A stretch of DNA of 64,000 nucleotides from Sphaerisporangium rufum (GCF_016863395.1 NZ_BOOU01000036.1:183073-247072); one strand, 5' to 3'; shown: positions 8,582-16,743, counted from the stretch's first letter. The notes: generated from the sequence alone by a model not told the origin. Program-made: numbers and translations.

Positions 8582-10135
8582 ATGAGCACGGGGATGGGCC
8601 TGCGCGGCGACCGGATCCTGCGGTACGTGAACGCGTTCTGCCCGCACTGTCACGGCCGGGACCTGGCCGAGGTGGAGCGGCTGAGCGGATATCTGGCGGT
8701 CCGGGACGGCCGGGTGTGGCTGGAGCGCGGCTGCCGGGAGCACGGCCTGGTGCGCACGCTGTACGACGAGGATCCGGAGATCCTGGCGTACCTGGAGGAG
8801 TGGACCGCGCCCACCAAGCAGCACATCCCGGACGTGGCGGGAAACTTCCGGCCGGTGCCGGCGGCCTACCTGGACGGGCTGCCGGAGATGCAGACGCAGC
8901 ACACCTGCATCCTGCTGGCGGACATCGCCGAGGCGTGCAACCTGCGCTGCCCCACCTGTTTCGCCGGCAGTTCCCCGGACCTGACCGGGATCGTGCCGGT
9001 CGCCGAGGTGCTGGCCAACGTGGACCAGCGGCTGGCCCGGGAGAACGGGCGGCTGGACGTGCTCATGCTCAGCGGCGGCGAGCCGACGCTGCATCCGGAG
9101 CTGCCCGCCCTGCTGGCCGAGCTGGCCCGGCGCCCGGTCACCCGGATCCTGATCAACACCAACGGCGTGCTGATCGCCCGGGACGACGCGCTGCTCGACC
9201 TGCTCGCCGAGCACCGGGAGCGGGTCGAGGTCTACCTGCAGTACGACGGGAGTTCAGCCGAGGCGTCCCGGCACCACCGGGGCGGCGACCTGCGGCGGCT
9301 GAAGGCCGAGGCGGTGCGCCGGCTGTCGGAGCGGGAGATCTTCACCACGCTGGTGATGACGGCGGCGCTCGGCGTCAACGACGGCGAGATCGGGGACGTG
9401 GTCCGGCTGGCGCTGGACACCCCGTACGTGGGCGGGGTGTCGTTGCAGCCGCAGTTCGGCTCGGGGCGGTCGGCGCCGATCGACCCGGTGGACCGGCTGA
9501 CGCACACCGGCGTGCTGGCCCGGCTGGGCCCGCAGACCGGCGGGCTGGTGACCTGGCGCGATCTGACCGCGCTGCCGTGCTCGCATCCCCACTGCTGCTC
9601 GGTGGGCTACCTGATCAGGGACGACGCGGGGCGGTGGCGCTCGCTGACCGCGCTGATGGGCCACGACCGGTTGAAAGAGAACCTCGGCCTGGTGGCCAAC
9701 CGGATCGCCGACCGCGAGCTCCCGCGGCAGTTGCGACTGGCGGTGCGGGAGTCGCTGCTCGGGCTGCTGTCGGAGCGGTCGTCGCTATCGGATCCGCGGG
9801 TCGGCGACCTGTGGCGGGACATCTGCGAGAACTGCGATCTCGGCGTGTCCACCCTGCTCGCGCTGGCGTCGTCCGCGCTGCCGGGGCGCCGGGCGAAGCT
9901 GCGCCGGATGCTGGGCGAGCGGGTGGTGCGGGTGACCGTCAAGCCGTTCATGGACATCTCGACCATGATCGAGGAGCGGCTGACCCAGTGCTGCGTGCAC
10001 GTCGGCACCCGTGCCGCTCAGGACCAGTGCGCGCCGTTCTGCGCGGTGCAGGCGTGGCCGCAGCTGTCCGGGCAGCGGCTGTCCGCGGTCGCCGCCCAGC
10101 CGCGGGAACGGCTGCCGCTGGAGGTGCTGCCGTGA
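8582..10135 (+). CDS. Radical SAM enzyme, tetraether synthase (Tes)/MJ0619-like
   Basis: 517 aa. The N-terminal Cys-rich domain has 'FCPHCHG' (C20, C23) and 'ERGCREHG' (C51). The radical SAM core follows with C119/C123/C126 in 'ACNLRCPTCF' and the SAM-binding 'LSGGEPTLHPE'. Further Cys clusters ('CSHPHCCS', 'CENCDLG', 'QCCVHVGTRAAQDQCAPFC') suit auxiliary Fe-S clusters. This arrangement, with an 'FMDISTM' block before the C-terminal Cys pair, matches the MJ0619/Tes group, of which archaeal Tes joins lipid tails carbon to carbon. ATG 8582 has AAAGG 9 bases upstream; the in-frame GTG at 8561 lies inside the previous gene. The Lgt-like neighbour supports a lipid or lipoprotein substrate; the exact reaction is unknown. 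Confidence 0.82.
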   Translation: MSTGMGLRGDRILRYVNAFCPHCHGRDLAEVERLSGYLAVRDGRVWLERGCREHGLVRTLYDEDPEILAYLEEWTAPTKQHIPDVAGNFRPVPAAYLDGLPEMQTQHTCILLADIAEACNLRCPTCFAGSSPDLTGIVPVAEVLANVDQRLARENGRLDVLMLSGGEPTLHPELPALLAELARRPVTRILINTNGVLIARDDALLDLLAEHRERVEVYLQYDGSSAEASRHHRGGDLRRLKAEAVRRLSEREIFTTLVMTAALGVNDGEIGDVVRLALDTPYVGGVSLQPQFGSGRSAPIDPVDRLTHTGVLARLGPQTGGLVTWRDLTALPCSHPHCCSVGYLIRDDAGRWRSLTALMGHDRLKENLGLVANRIADRELPRQLRLAVRESLLGLLSERSSLSDPRVGDLWRDICENCDLGVSTLLALASSALPGRRAKLRRMLGERVVRVTVKPFMDISTMIEERLTQCCVHVGTRAAQDQCAPFCAVQAWPQLSGQRLSAVAAQPRERLPLEVLP

Positions 10136-10503
10136 CGCCGGAAACGCCTGCCGGGTCCGCGGAAGAGCCTGCCGGGGCGCCGCAACGCCCGGCCGGGACG
10201 TCGGGAATGACGGCCGGCGCGGCGGACGGCCCGGCAAGGACGCCGGGTGGTCCTGCGGTGACCGCGCAACCGCATGATCCGCTGCGGTTGTGCGTGTACG
10301 CGACGGTCGCGCTGCTGGGCTGGCTGCTCGGCCCGTGGGCGCTGCTCGGGTTCGCGGCGCTGGGGTTCGCCGGTTACCTGCGGGCCCGGCGGGCCGGGCT
10401 GACCCGCAGCAAGTGCGTGCTGCGCGACACCCGGCTGGTGCTGGCGTATCTGGGGGTGCTCGCGCTGGTGGCGGCGGTGGCGATCGTCCGTCCGCTGCTG
10501 TGA
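10132..10503 (+). CDS. Small two-helix membrane protein of the radical SAM operon
   Basis: 123 aa starting at GTG 10132, which overlaps the radical SAM stop (GTGA), a clear sign of translational coupling. The first 50 residues are low-complexity Pro/Ala/Gly. Two hydrophobic segments follow ('VYATVALLGWLLGPWALLGF' and 'LVLAYLGVLALVAAVAIV'), separated by the basic 'RARRAGLTRSKCVLRD'. I do not recognise the family. The overlap implies it works with the radical SAM enzyme, perhaps as a membrane anchor; this is inferred from gene order only. Confidence 0.75.
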   Translation: MTPETPAGSAEEPAGAPQRPAGTSGMTAGAADGPARTPGGPAVTAQPHDPLRLCVYATVALLGWLLGPWALLGFAALGFAGYLRARRAGLTRSKCVLRDTRLVLAYLGVLALVAAVAIVRPLL

Positions 10504-10512
10504 GGGCCGGGG

Positions 10513-10758
10513 TCAGCGGGGGGCGATCACCCGGATCTCGAAGTCGAGGCCGCTGACCACCTGGCCGGCCCGGATCTTGCAGGTCTTGCGCAGCTCGACG
10601 TCCCCGTCGACCAGGACGTTGCCGGCGGCGATGAAGTGCTTGGCCTCGCCGCCGCTCTCGGTGACCGAGCAGTACTTGAGCAGGTCGCACAGCGGGATGT
10701 ACTCGGTGCGCAGCTCGAAGGTCTCGTCCAGGAAGTTCTGCTCCACGGACCTCAGCAT
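10513..10758 (-). CDS. S4-domain RNA-binding protein
   Basis: 81-aa protein consisting almost entirely of an S4 RNA-binding fold: 'LCDLLKYCSVTESGGEAKHF', 'IAAGNVLVDGDVELRKTCKI' and 'GLDFEIRVIAP' form the alpha-L shaped motif shared by YbcJ-like and ribosome-associated S4 proteins. It probably binds structured RNA. The start is uncertain. ATG 10758 has no ribosome site; GTG 10746 has GAGG only 3 bases upstream. A longer frame to 10785 adds no family-like sequence. It converges on the small membrane-protein gene with 9 bases between them. Confidence 0.82.
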   Translation of the reverse strand: MLRSVEQNFLDETFELRTEYIPLCDLLKYCSVTESGGEAKHFIAAGNVLVDGDVELRKTCKIRAGQVVSGLDFEIRVIAPR

Positions 10759-10908
10759 AGGCGCAGCACCCGGCCGCCCCCACAAGTGCGGACATCACCG
10801 GAATTCATCGCCAAACCCGTATCAACCGGACAATACCTCTGCAAACTTTGCGGCCGCCGAGCGTGGCGCGCGCGGGCCACGGCAATGAACCAGCTCAGGT
10901 GACTCGAC

Positions 10909-11511
10909 GTGGCCTTTCGGCCGGAAGCTGCGGGTGTGCCCATGATCCAGGCAGCGTTGTACGGCACGGGTGCTCTTCCCGGACAGCTCGCCGCGGCGAT
11001 CGGAGTGGCGGTCCTCGGCTGCCTGGTCGTCCTGGCCGCCCTGCTGGTCCGCCGCCGCAACCAGGGGACGGCGGCGGCCCGCGAGCACGCCCGGCGGGTA
11101 CGCGACTTTCACCGGTCCCTGCTGCGCGCCGAGTACGACTACCCGCGCCCCAGCCTCGCCGACCTGGTGCAGTCGTGCCGGGACGCCGGGCTGGCCGTCC
11201 GGTTGCACGTGGCCGGCCCGCCGCGCGCGCTGCCCGATCCGGTGGACCTGGCCGGGATGCGGATCCTTGAGGAGGCGCTGACCGACGTGGTCCGGCACGG
11301 CGGCCAGAGCGCGAGCGTGGTGCTGTGCTACCGCCCCGGCGGGATCACCCTCACCGTGGACCGGCCGATGGACGGCGGGCAGCCGTCCCGGCGGCCGTCC
11401 GACGGGCTCGCCACCATGCGGCGCCGAGCCGGCCGGGTGGGCGGGCGGCTGTCCGCCGGGCCGTTCGAGGGCGGCTGGCGGGTGCGGGCCGAGCTGCCGC
11501 TGCCCGGCTGA
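10909..11511 (+). CDS. Membrane-anchored protein with degenerate histidine-kinase ATPase domain
   Basis: 200 aa: one N-terminal membrane helix ('AAIGVAVLGCLVVLAALLV', about 30-50) and a HATPase-like domain as in NarL-type sensor kinases, with 'GMRILEEALTDVVRHG' (N box) and 'DGLATMRRRAGRVGGRL' (G2-like). There is no phospho-acceptor histidine domain. The N-box Asn that holds magnesium is Asp ('EALTDVVRHG' instead of EALTNV), and the DxGxG element is blurred ('VDRPMDGG'). It is unlikely to be an active kinase; it may be a binding partner or scavenger. GTG 10909 is preferred because AGGTGA lies 6 bases upstream; ATG 10942 lacks a site. No response regulator is adjacent. Confidence 0.7.
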   Translation: MAFRPEAAGVPMIQAALYGTGALPGQLAAAIGVAVLGCLVVLAALLVRRRNQGTAAAREHARRVRDFHRSLLRAEYDYPRPSLADLVQSCRDAGLAVRLHVAGPPRALPDPVDLAGMRILEEALTDVVRHGGQSASVVLCYRPGGITLTVDRPMDGGQPSRRPSDGLATMRRRAGRVGGRLSAGPFEGGWRVRAELPLPG

Positions 11512-11528
11512 ACCGGACGCCCGGCGGG

Positions 11529-11984
11529 TCAGCCGGTGACCAGCAGGGACAGCGACTCCGCGACGCAGGCGGGCTTCGCCTGGTCCGCCACCTCGATGGT
11601 CACCTTCAGCGCGCAGTGCGTGCCGGCGGGCGTACCGCGCACGCTGAGGATCTCCGCGCCGGCCCGGACCTCGGCGCCGACCGGCACCGGGGCGGGGAAC
11701 CGTACCTTGTTCAGCCCGTAGTTGACGCCCATCGTCACCCCCTCGACCCGGTACAGCTCCTGGGTGAAGGACGGCAGCAGGGACAGGCTCAGGTACCCGT
11801 GCGCGATGGTCCCGCCGAACGGCCCGGCCTTGGCCCGCTCGGCGTCCACGTGGATCCACTGGTGGTCGCCGGTGGCGTCGGCGAACAGGTCGACCTGCTC
11901 CTGGGTGATCCGCCGCCACGGGGTGTGGCCCAGGTGCTCGCCGGTGGCCGCCTTCAGTTCGTCGATGCTCGCGAAGATCCGCAT
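11529..11984 (-). CDS. MaoC-family (R)-specific enoyl-CoA hydratase
   Basis: 151-aa single hot-dog domain protein. The hydratase signature is clear: 'DATGDHQWIHVDAERA' supplies the catalytic Asp/His pair and 'GPFGGTIAHGYLSLSLLP' the loop over the acyl-CoA tunnel. It should hydrate trans-2-enoyl-CoA to (R)-3-hydroxyacyl-CoA in fatty-acid or polyester metabolism; NodN-like proteins share the fold. The ATG at 11984 begins the family-like sequence (MRIFASIDELK). No Shine-Dalgarno is visible, but a TACGAT hexamer lies 8 bases before it, suggesting a leaderless message. The gene ends 17 bases from the HATPase gene it converges with. Confidence 0.9.
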   Translation of the reverse strand: MRIFASIDELKAATGEHLGHTPWRRITQEQVDLFADATGDHQWIHVDAERAKAGPFGGTIAHGYLSLSLLPSFTQELYRVEGVTMGVNYGLNKVRFPAPVPVGAEVRAGAEILSVRGTPAGTHCALKVTIEVADQAKPACVAESLSLLVTG

Positions 11985-11998
11985 GCCGGGAATCGTAG

Positions 11999-12145
11999 TC
12001 ACGTCCCGCCCGGACGCGGATGGATGTGCGACCCGGGGTGGTCCACGGGCAGGACGCACCGCAGGCCGGCCTGGTCGAGCTCGGCGCAGCGCTTGGACTC
12101 GGCCCGCCGGGGGAGCGGCGGCGGGCCCGCGGGAGGGGATTCCAT
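11999..12145 (-). CDS. Small Cys/His-motif protein (48 aa)
   Basis: 48-aa peptide with spaced metal-ligand-like residues: 'KRCAELDQAGLRCVLPVDHP' continuing to G-S-H-I-H. Two Cys nine residues apart and a DHPGxH element recur in short actinobacterial proteins and domains. Its ATG at 12145 has a good GGAG five bases upstream. It stands 14 bases before the start of the MaoC gene on the same strand, so the two may form an operon. No function is known to me; binding of zinc or another metal is a guess. It is too short for routine gene calls. Confidence 0.6.
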   Translation of the reverse strand: MESPPAGPPPLPRRAESKRCAELDQAGLRCVLPVDHPGSHIHPRPGGT

Positions 12146-12338
12146 GGTTCTCCAGGGTGGGGGCGACCTGGACCGGGACAAATCATGGCATGTCCCACCT
12201 TGGATTCCTATCGTGCCGATGCAGATCTGCCCCGCCGCCTTCCGGGGGACGCCGCGTTCACCGCCGCTCCGGTCCGGCCCCGACCAGCCGCCGGCACCAC
12301 GCACCGCGCCCCGACCGGCCATCCAGGCTACACAGGCG

Positions 12339-12380
12339 TATAGTCAATTGTCCGAGCATCTAGTTGGCTGTACGAGCGAG
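12339..12380 (+). promoter_or_regulatory. Probable promoter and operator of the TetR-P450 operon
   Basis: TATAGT at 12339-12344 is a good -10 hexamer 50 bases before the tetR start. Over and after it lie two imperfect 20-bp direct repeats sharing TAGTnnnnTGTnCGAGC (12341-12360 and 12361-12380), a candidate autoregulatory site for TetR. Confidence 0.45.
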
Positions 12381-12393
12381 TAGGAGATCTGGC

Positions 12394-13047
12394 GTGAGCC
12401 CGACCGGACCCGACCCCGAGGACCTCACCGCCCGCGCCCGCATCCGGGACGCGGCGATGCGGCATTTCGGGGAGTACGGCTACGAACGGGCCACCATCCG
12501 GGGCATCGCCGAGAGCGCCGGAGTGTCGTCCGGGCTGGTCCGCCACCACTTCGGCTCCAAGCAGGCGCTGCGCGAGGCGTGCGACGCGCACCTGATCAAG
12601 CAGATCCGCCGGCTCAACGACGACGTGCGGTCCGGCCGCATGCTCCACCAGGACAACCCGATCGCCACCACCAACGCCGCCCTCGGCCCTTACCGGCGCT
12701 ACCTCGCGCACGCCCTGGTGGCCGGGTCGGCCGAGGCGGTGTTCGACCAGCTGGTCGAGCTGGCGGAGGAGTGGTTCGCCGAGAACGACCCTCGCCGGCC
12801 CGACGCTCCGCAGGTCGGCCGGCGCGCCCGGGCGGCGGCGTTCACCGCCATGGCGCTGTCGACCGCCGTGCTGCGTGATCATGTGGCCCGGGCCATGGGC
12901 GTCGACCTGGACACCCCGGAGGGCGAGCTGCTGCTCGCCCGGACGCTGCTCGACCTCTACTCCCACCCGGTGCTCGGCACCGACGAGGCGGCCGAGTACA
13001 CCGCCGCGCTCGGCAAGCTCCCGCCCGGACGGCCGGCCCGGCCCTGA
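12394..13047 (+). CDS. TetR-family transcriptional regulator
   Basis: 217-aa repressor with the TetR helix-turn-helix near residues 15-60: 'RDAAMRHFGEYGYERATIRG' followed by 'IAESAGVSSGLVRHHFGSK', a classic recognition helix. The C-terminal half is an all-helical ligand domain of the TetR C type. GTG 12394 is chosen because AGGAG lies 8 bases upstream; the longer frame from 12364 would start inside the proposed operator. A cytochrome P450 follows 46 bases later, so this regulator probably controls that gene and itself, with a P450 substrate-like inducer. Confidence 0.92.
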   Translation: MSPTGPDPEDLTARARIRDAAMRHFGEYGYERATIRGIAESAGVSSGLVRHHFGSKQALREACDAHLIKQIRRLNDDVRSGRMLHQDNPIATTNAALGPYRRYLAHALVAGSAEAVFDQLVELAEEWFAENDPRRPDAPQVGRRARAAAFTAMALSTAVLRDHVARAMGVDLDTPEGELLLARTLLDLYSHPVLGTDEAAEYTAALGKLPPGRPARP

Positions 13048-13093
13048 CCCCTCCCCGACGACCCGCACGTCCCATGTCCCTCGAAGGAGCACG

Positions 13094-14296
13094 ATGTCAG
13101 AGTCCACCGCCCCCACGTCGTTATCGAACGCCCGCCGGGCGGGCCGACCGTTCGACCCGCCGGACGAACTCGCGAAGCTGCGCGCCGAACAGCCGATCAG
13201 CCCGATGACCTACCCGGACGGGCACGAAGGGTGGCTGGTCACCGGACATTCCCTGGTACGGGCGGTCCTCGCCGATCCCCGGTTCAGCCACCGTCCCGAC
13301 CTGCAGCACCTGCCGCTGGAGACCGCGCGCGTCACCGCGGCCCAGCCGGCGCCACCGGGGGCCTTCAACGCCATGGACCCGCCCGAGCACACCCGGTACC
13401 GGCGCCTGCTGACCGGGCAGTTCACCGTGCACCGGATGCGCATGCTCACCGGCCGGATCGAGGAGATCACCGCCGAGCACCTGGACGCGATGGCCCGGCA
13501 GGGACCGCCCGCCGACCTGGTGACCGCGTTCGCGCTGCCCATCCCCGGCCTGGTCATCTGCGAGCTGCTCGGCGTGCCGGCGTCCGAGCGCGACCCGTTC
13601 CAGCGGGACATGTCCACGCTGCTGAGCATGGACACCACCGCGGAGCAGAAGATGGCCGCCTACGCCGCGGTCCAGGCGTTCATGGCCGGCCAGATCCGCG
13701 CCAAGCGCGCCGCCCCCGGGGACGACCTGCTCAGCGGCCTGGCCACCGGCACCGACCTGACCGACGAGGAACTGACCAACCTCGGCGGCGTCCTGATGGG
13801 CGCGGGCTTCGAGACCACCGCCAACATGATCGCCCTGGGCGCGTACGCCCTGCTCGACCGGCCGGACCTGCTCGCCGAGCTGCGCGCGGACCCGGGCCTG
13901 GCCGACCAGGCCGTCGAGGAGCTGCTGCGCTACCTGAGCATCATCCCGGGCACGGTGCGGGCCGCGCTGGAGGACGTCGAGATCGGCGGGCAGCTCATCA
14001 AGGCCGGACAGTCGGTCACCGTGTCCATCCCGGCCGCCAACCGCGACCCGGCGCACTTCCCCGACCCCGACACGCTGGACCTTCACCGGAGCACCGCCGG
14101 CCATCTGGCCTTCGGGCACGGCATCCACCAGTGCCTCGGCCAGCAGCTCGCCCGGGTCGAGATGCGGGTGAGCATCCCCGCGCTGCTCGCCAGGTTCCCC
14201 ACCCTGCGCCTGGCCGTCCCGCCGGAGGAGATCCCGCTGCGCACCGACATGCTGATCTACGGCGTGCACCGCCTGCCGGTCACCTGGGACGCGTGA
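13094..14296 (+). CDS. Cytochrome P450 (bacterial class I)
   Basis: 400-aa soluble P450. The I-helix oxygen-activation motif is 'GAGFETTANM', the K-helix ExxR is 'EELLRYLS', and the heme-binding loop is 'AFGHGIHQCLGQQLAR' with the thiolate Cys. Substrate-recognition features resemble actinobacterial CYP105/CYP107-type enzymes ('MDPPEHTRYRRLLTGQFT'). It should hydroxylate a hydrophobic small molecule with electrons from ferredoxin; no ferredoxin gene is adjacent. ATG 13094 has GAAGGAG 4 bases upstream. It follows tetR by 46 bases, pointing to inducible xenobiotic or secondary-metabolite oxidation. Confidence 0.96.
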   Translation: MSESTAPTSLSNARRAGRPFDPPDELAKLRAEQPISPMTYPDGHEGWLVTGHSLVRAVLADPRFSHRPDLQHLPLETARVTAAQPAPPGAFNAMDPPEHTRYRRLLTGQFTVHRMRMLTGRIEEITAEHLDAMARQGPPADLVTAFALPIPGLVICELLGVPASERDPFQRDMSTLLSMDTTAEQKMAAYAAVQAFMAGQIRAKRAAPGDDLLSGLATGTDLTDEELTNLGGVLMGAGFETTANMIALGAYALLDRPDLLAELRADPGLADQAVEELLRYLSIIPGTVRAALEDVEIGGQLIKAGQSVTVSIPAANRDPAHFPDPDTLDLHRSTAGHLAFGHGIHQCLGQQLARVEMRVSIPALLARFPTLRLAVPPEEIPLRTDMLIYGVHRLPVTWDA

Positions 14297-14355
14297 CCCC
14301 CCGGATCCGGTAAAACGCTTTGCCGTGGGCCCGCGGGCGCTGCGACCATCCCGGA

Positions 14356-15093
14356 ATGGACCCGCACATCACCACGCTGGCCGAGCGGCCCGGGCTCGCG
14401 GCGGAGCTGTGGAGGATGCCGGACACCTGGCCGGTGTTCATGAAGCACGACCCGGCGGCCGGCCTGTACTACCCGCTGGCCGCCACCAGGTACGCCGACC
14501 ACGTCCTGGTGGCGACCGACGACGCCGGCGAACCGGTCGCGCGGGCATTTTCGGTGCCCTTCGCGCTGGGCGGCGGCGAGCTGCCCGACGACGGCTGGGA
14601 CGGGGTGCTGTGGCGGGCGACGGCCGACCGGCGGCGCGGCACGCCCCCGGACGCCATCTCGGCGCTGGAGATCACCATCCGGCCGGATCTGCAGGGCCGG
14701 GGACTGTCGGCCGTCATGCTCGCCGCGCTGCGGGCCCACGCCGCCGGGCTCGGCTTCGCCGAGCTGCTCGCCCCGGTACGCCCGAGCAACAAGCACCTGC
14801 ACCGGCGGGTCCCGATGGCCGAGTACGCCGCGCTGCGCCGGGACGACGGCCTGCCGGCCGACCCCTGGCTGCGGGTGCACGTGCGGGCCGGTGGCGCGAT
14901 CGACAAGATCGCGAGCCGGTCCATGGTGGTCGCCGGCACCCTGGCCGAGTGGCGCGAATGGACCGGCCTGCCGTTCGACCGGACCGGCGAGGTGGACGTC
15001 CCCGGCGCCCTGGTGCCGGTGCACTGCGACGTCACCCACGACCACGCCGTCTACGTCGAGCCCAACGTCTGGGTACGCCACCCGCTGGGGTGA
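14356..15093 (+). CDS. GNAT-family N-acetyltransferase-like protein
   Basis: 245 aa. The acetyl-CoA loop of the GNAT fold is 'IRPDLQGRGLSAVMLAAL' (motif A), preceded by a beta strand with 'ISALEI' and followed by 'LAPVRPSNK'. The rest is longer than a minimal GNAT and ends in a beta-rich tail ('YVEPNVWVRHPLG') seen in an uncharacterised actinobacterial subgroup. The acceptor is unknown. ATG 14356 has no ribosome site and may be read from a leaderless message. The gene lies between the P450 and a methyltransferase on the same strand, 59 and 30 bases apart. Confidence 0.75.
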   Translation: MDPHITTLAERPGLAAELWRMPDTWPVFMKHDPAAGLYYPLAATRYADHVLVATDDAGEPVARAFSVPFALGGGELPDDGWDGVLWRATADRRRGTPPDAISALEITIRPDLQGRGLSAVMLAALRAHAAGLGFAELLAPVRPSNKHLHRRVPMAEYAALRRDDGLPADPWLRVHVRAGGAIDKIASRSMVVAGTLAEWREWTGLPFDRTGEVDVPGALVPVHCDVTHDHAVYVEPNVWVRHPLG

Positions 15094-15123
15094 CCGGCGG
15101 GTCATCCTGGGAAAGGACCGGAC

Positions 15124-15915
15124 ATGTCCCGCGAACGGCTGCGGACCACCTTCGACCAGGCGGCCGCGCGCTACCAGGACGCCCGTCCCGAGTACCCGGC
15201 CGCCCTGTACGCCGACCTGCTCGAACTCACCGGGACGGCCCGGGGCGCGCGCCTGCTCGAAGTGGGCTGCGGGCCGGGCAAGGCCACCCTCCCGCTCGCC
15301 CGGCAGGGGTTCCGGATCACCGCGGTCGAGCTCGGCGCCGCGCTGGCCGCCGAGGCCCGGCGCAATCTGGCGGCGTTCCCCGACGTCTCGGTCGTCACGT
15401 CCTCGTTCGAGGAGTGGCGGCCGCCGGCCGGGGAGCGGTACGACCTCGTCTACGCGGCCACCGCCTGGAAATGGGTCGGCCCGGTGAAGTACGCGAAGGC
15501 CGCCGGGGTCCTCCGGCCGGGCGGCCGGCTGGCGGTGTGGGCGGCCGGGCACGCCAACCCGGCGGACGCCGACCCGTTCTTCACCGAGATCCAGCGGGTG
15601 TACCAGGAGATCGGCGAGGGCCACGACGGCACCTGGCCGCCGCCCCCGCCGGAGGACGAACCCGACCCCACCCCGGCCGAGTTCGAGGCCTCCGGCCTGT
15701 TCACCGTGGTCGCGACCCGCCGGTACGTGTGGGCGCTGGAGTACACCGCCGAACAGTACCTGGCGCTGCTGGACACCTTCTCCGGCCACATCGCCATGGC
15801 GCCGGCCAGGCGCGCCCACCTCTACGCGGAGATCCGCCGGCTGCTCGCCGCCCGCCCGGACGGCCGGCTCACCCGCCACTGGTGGGCCCCCCTCACCATC
15901 GGCCGCCGCCGCTGA
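15124..15915 (+). CDS. Class I SAM-dependent methyltransferase
   Basis: 263-aa Rossmann-fold methyltransferase. Motif I is 'LLEVGCGPGKATLPLA' near residue 40, the acidic end of strand beta-2 follows ('ITAVELG'), and later motifs are 'DLVYAATAWKW' and 'LRPGGRLAVW'. The arrangement matches the methyltransf_11/25 type that modifies small molecules; the substrate cannot be read. GGAAAGGA lies about 5 bases before ATG 15124. It follows the GNAT gene by 30 bases and may share its transcript. The C-terminal 80 residues are helical and Arg-rich. Confidence 0.9.
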   Translation: MSRERLRTTFDQAAARYQDARPEYPAALYADLLELTGTARGARLLEVGCGPGKATLPLARQGFRITAVELGAALAAEARRNLAAFPDVSVVTSSFEEWRPPAGERYDLVYAATAWKWVGPVKYAKAAGVLRPGGRLAVWAAGHANPADADPFFTEIQRVYQEIGEGHDGTWPPPPPEDEPDPTPAEFEASGLFTVVATRRYVWALEYTAEQYLALLDTFSGHIAMAPARRAHLYAEIRRLLAARPDGRLTRHWWAPLTIGRRR

Positions 15916-15979
15916 TCTGCACGGCGGCAGGCCCGCGCGCGTCATCCGTACGGTCGCGCGGGTCCGTGGCGAGGTCCTC

Positions 15980-16738
15980 TCAGTGCGCCTGCCTGGCCCG
16001 GTCGAGGTAGGCGAGCAGTTCGGCCATCCGCTCCGGCGGCCAGGGCAGGCGGCGGCCGAGTTCGGTGCCCTGTTCCCGCCACATCCGCCGGGCCGCCTCC
16101 TCGGTCTGGCCGCCGGCCGGGTGGAAGGCGGCACCCAGCTCGTCCCAGTCGCGGACGAGTTCCCGCACCCGCGGGTCGTCCACCGGGGTGCCGGCCCGCA
16201 CGTGCGCGAGCAGTTCGTCGACGAGCCCGGCCCACCGGGCCCGCGCCGCCTCGACGGCCTCCGGCCCGAGTTCGGCGCGCCGCCGCGCCAGTTGTTCCTG
16301 CTGTTCCTGGGTGAAGTAGCCGTCCAGCATCGAGATCATCTCCAGGGTCGTCATGAACTGGTCGGGATGGGGCATCGACGACCGGCCGAGCTGCGCGAGC
16401 AGGCCGCGGACCTGGCGGGTCAGCCGGGCGATCCGGGCGGCCTGCTCTTCGAGCCCGGCCAGCTGCGCGCCGAGCAGCTCGCGCATCGCCGCCAGGTCGT
16501 CCGCCGGGCGGGCTATCACCGCACCGATCTCCGCCAGGGGCACCCCCAGCGCGCGCAGGGCCCGCACCCGGTACAGGCGGCGCAGGTCGGGCTCGGTGTA
16601 CCGGCGGTGGCCGGCCGGCGTCCGCTCGCTCGCCCGCACCAGCCCGATGTCGTCGTAGTGGCGGAGCGTCCGCACGGTGACGCCGCCGGCCCGGGCCAGC
16701 TCGCCGATGCTCCACCGGCGTCCGGTGTCCTCCTCCAT
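15980..16738 (-). CDS. MerR-family regulator with TipAS-like effector domain
   Basis: 252 aa. The N-terminal MerR winged helix ('WSIGELARAGGVTVRTLRHY' then 'DDIGLVRASERTPAGHRRYT') is followed by the dimerisation coil and a C-terminal TipAS-type helical domain ('MLDGYFTQEQQEQLARRRAE'), which in TipA binds thiopeptide and other cyclic peptide antibiotics. The protein probably activates transcription on antibiotic binding. ATG 16738 starts the domain; no spaced Shine-Dalgarno is present and the promoter places the transcript start at about this codon. It probably regulates itself from the palindrome within its own promoter. No resistance gene adjoins it. Confidence 0.92.
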   Translation of the reverse strand: MEEDTGRRWSIGELARAGGVTVRTLRHYDDIGLVRASERTPAGHRRYTEPDLRRLYRVRALRALGVPLAEIGAVIARPADDLAAMRELLGAQLAGLEEQAARIARLTRQVRGLLAQLGRSSMPHPDQFMTTLEMISMLDGYFTQEQQEQLARRRAELGPEAVEAARARWAGLVDELLAHVRAGTPVDDPRVRELVRDWDELGAAFHPAGGQTEEAARRMWREQGTELGRRLPWPPERMAELLAYLDRARQAH

Positions 16739-16743
16739 CACCC

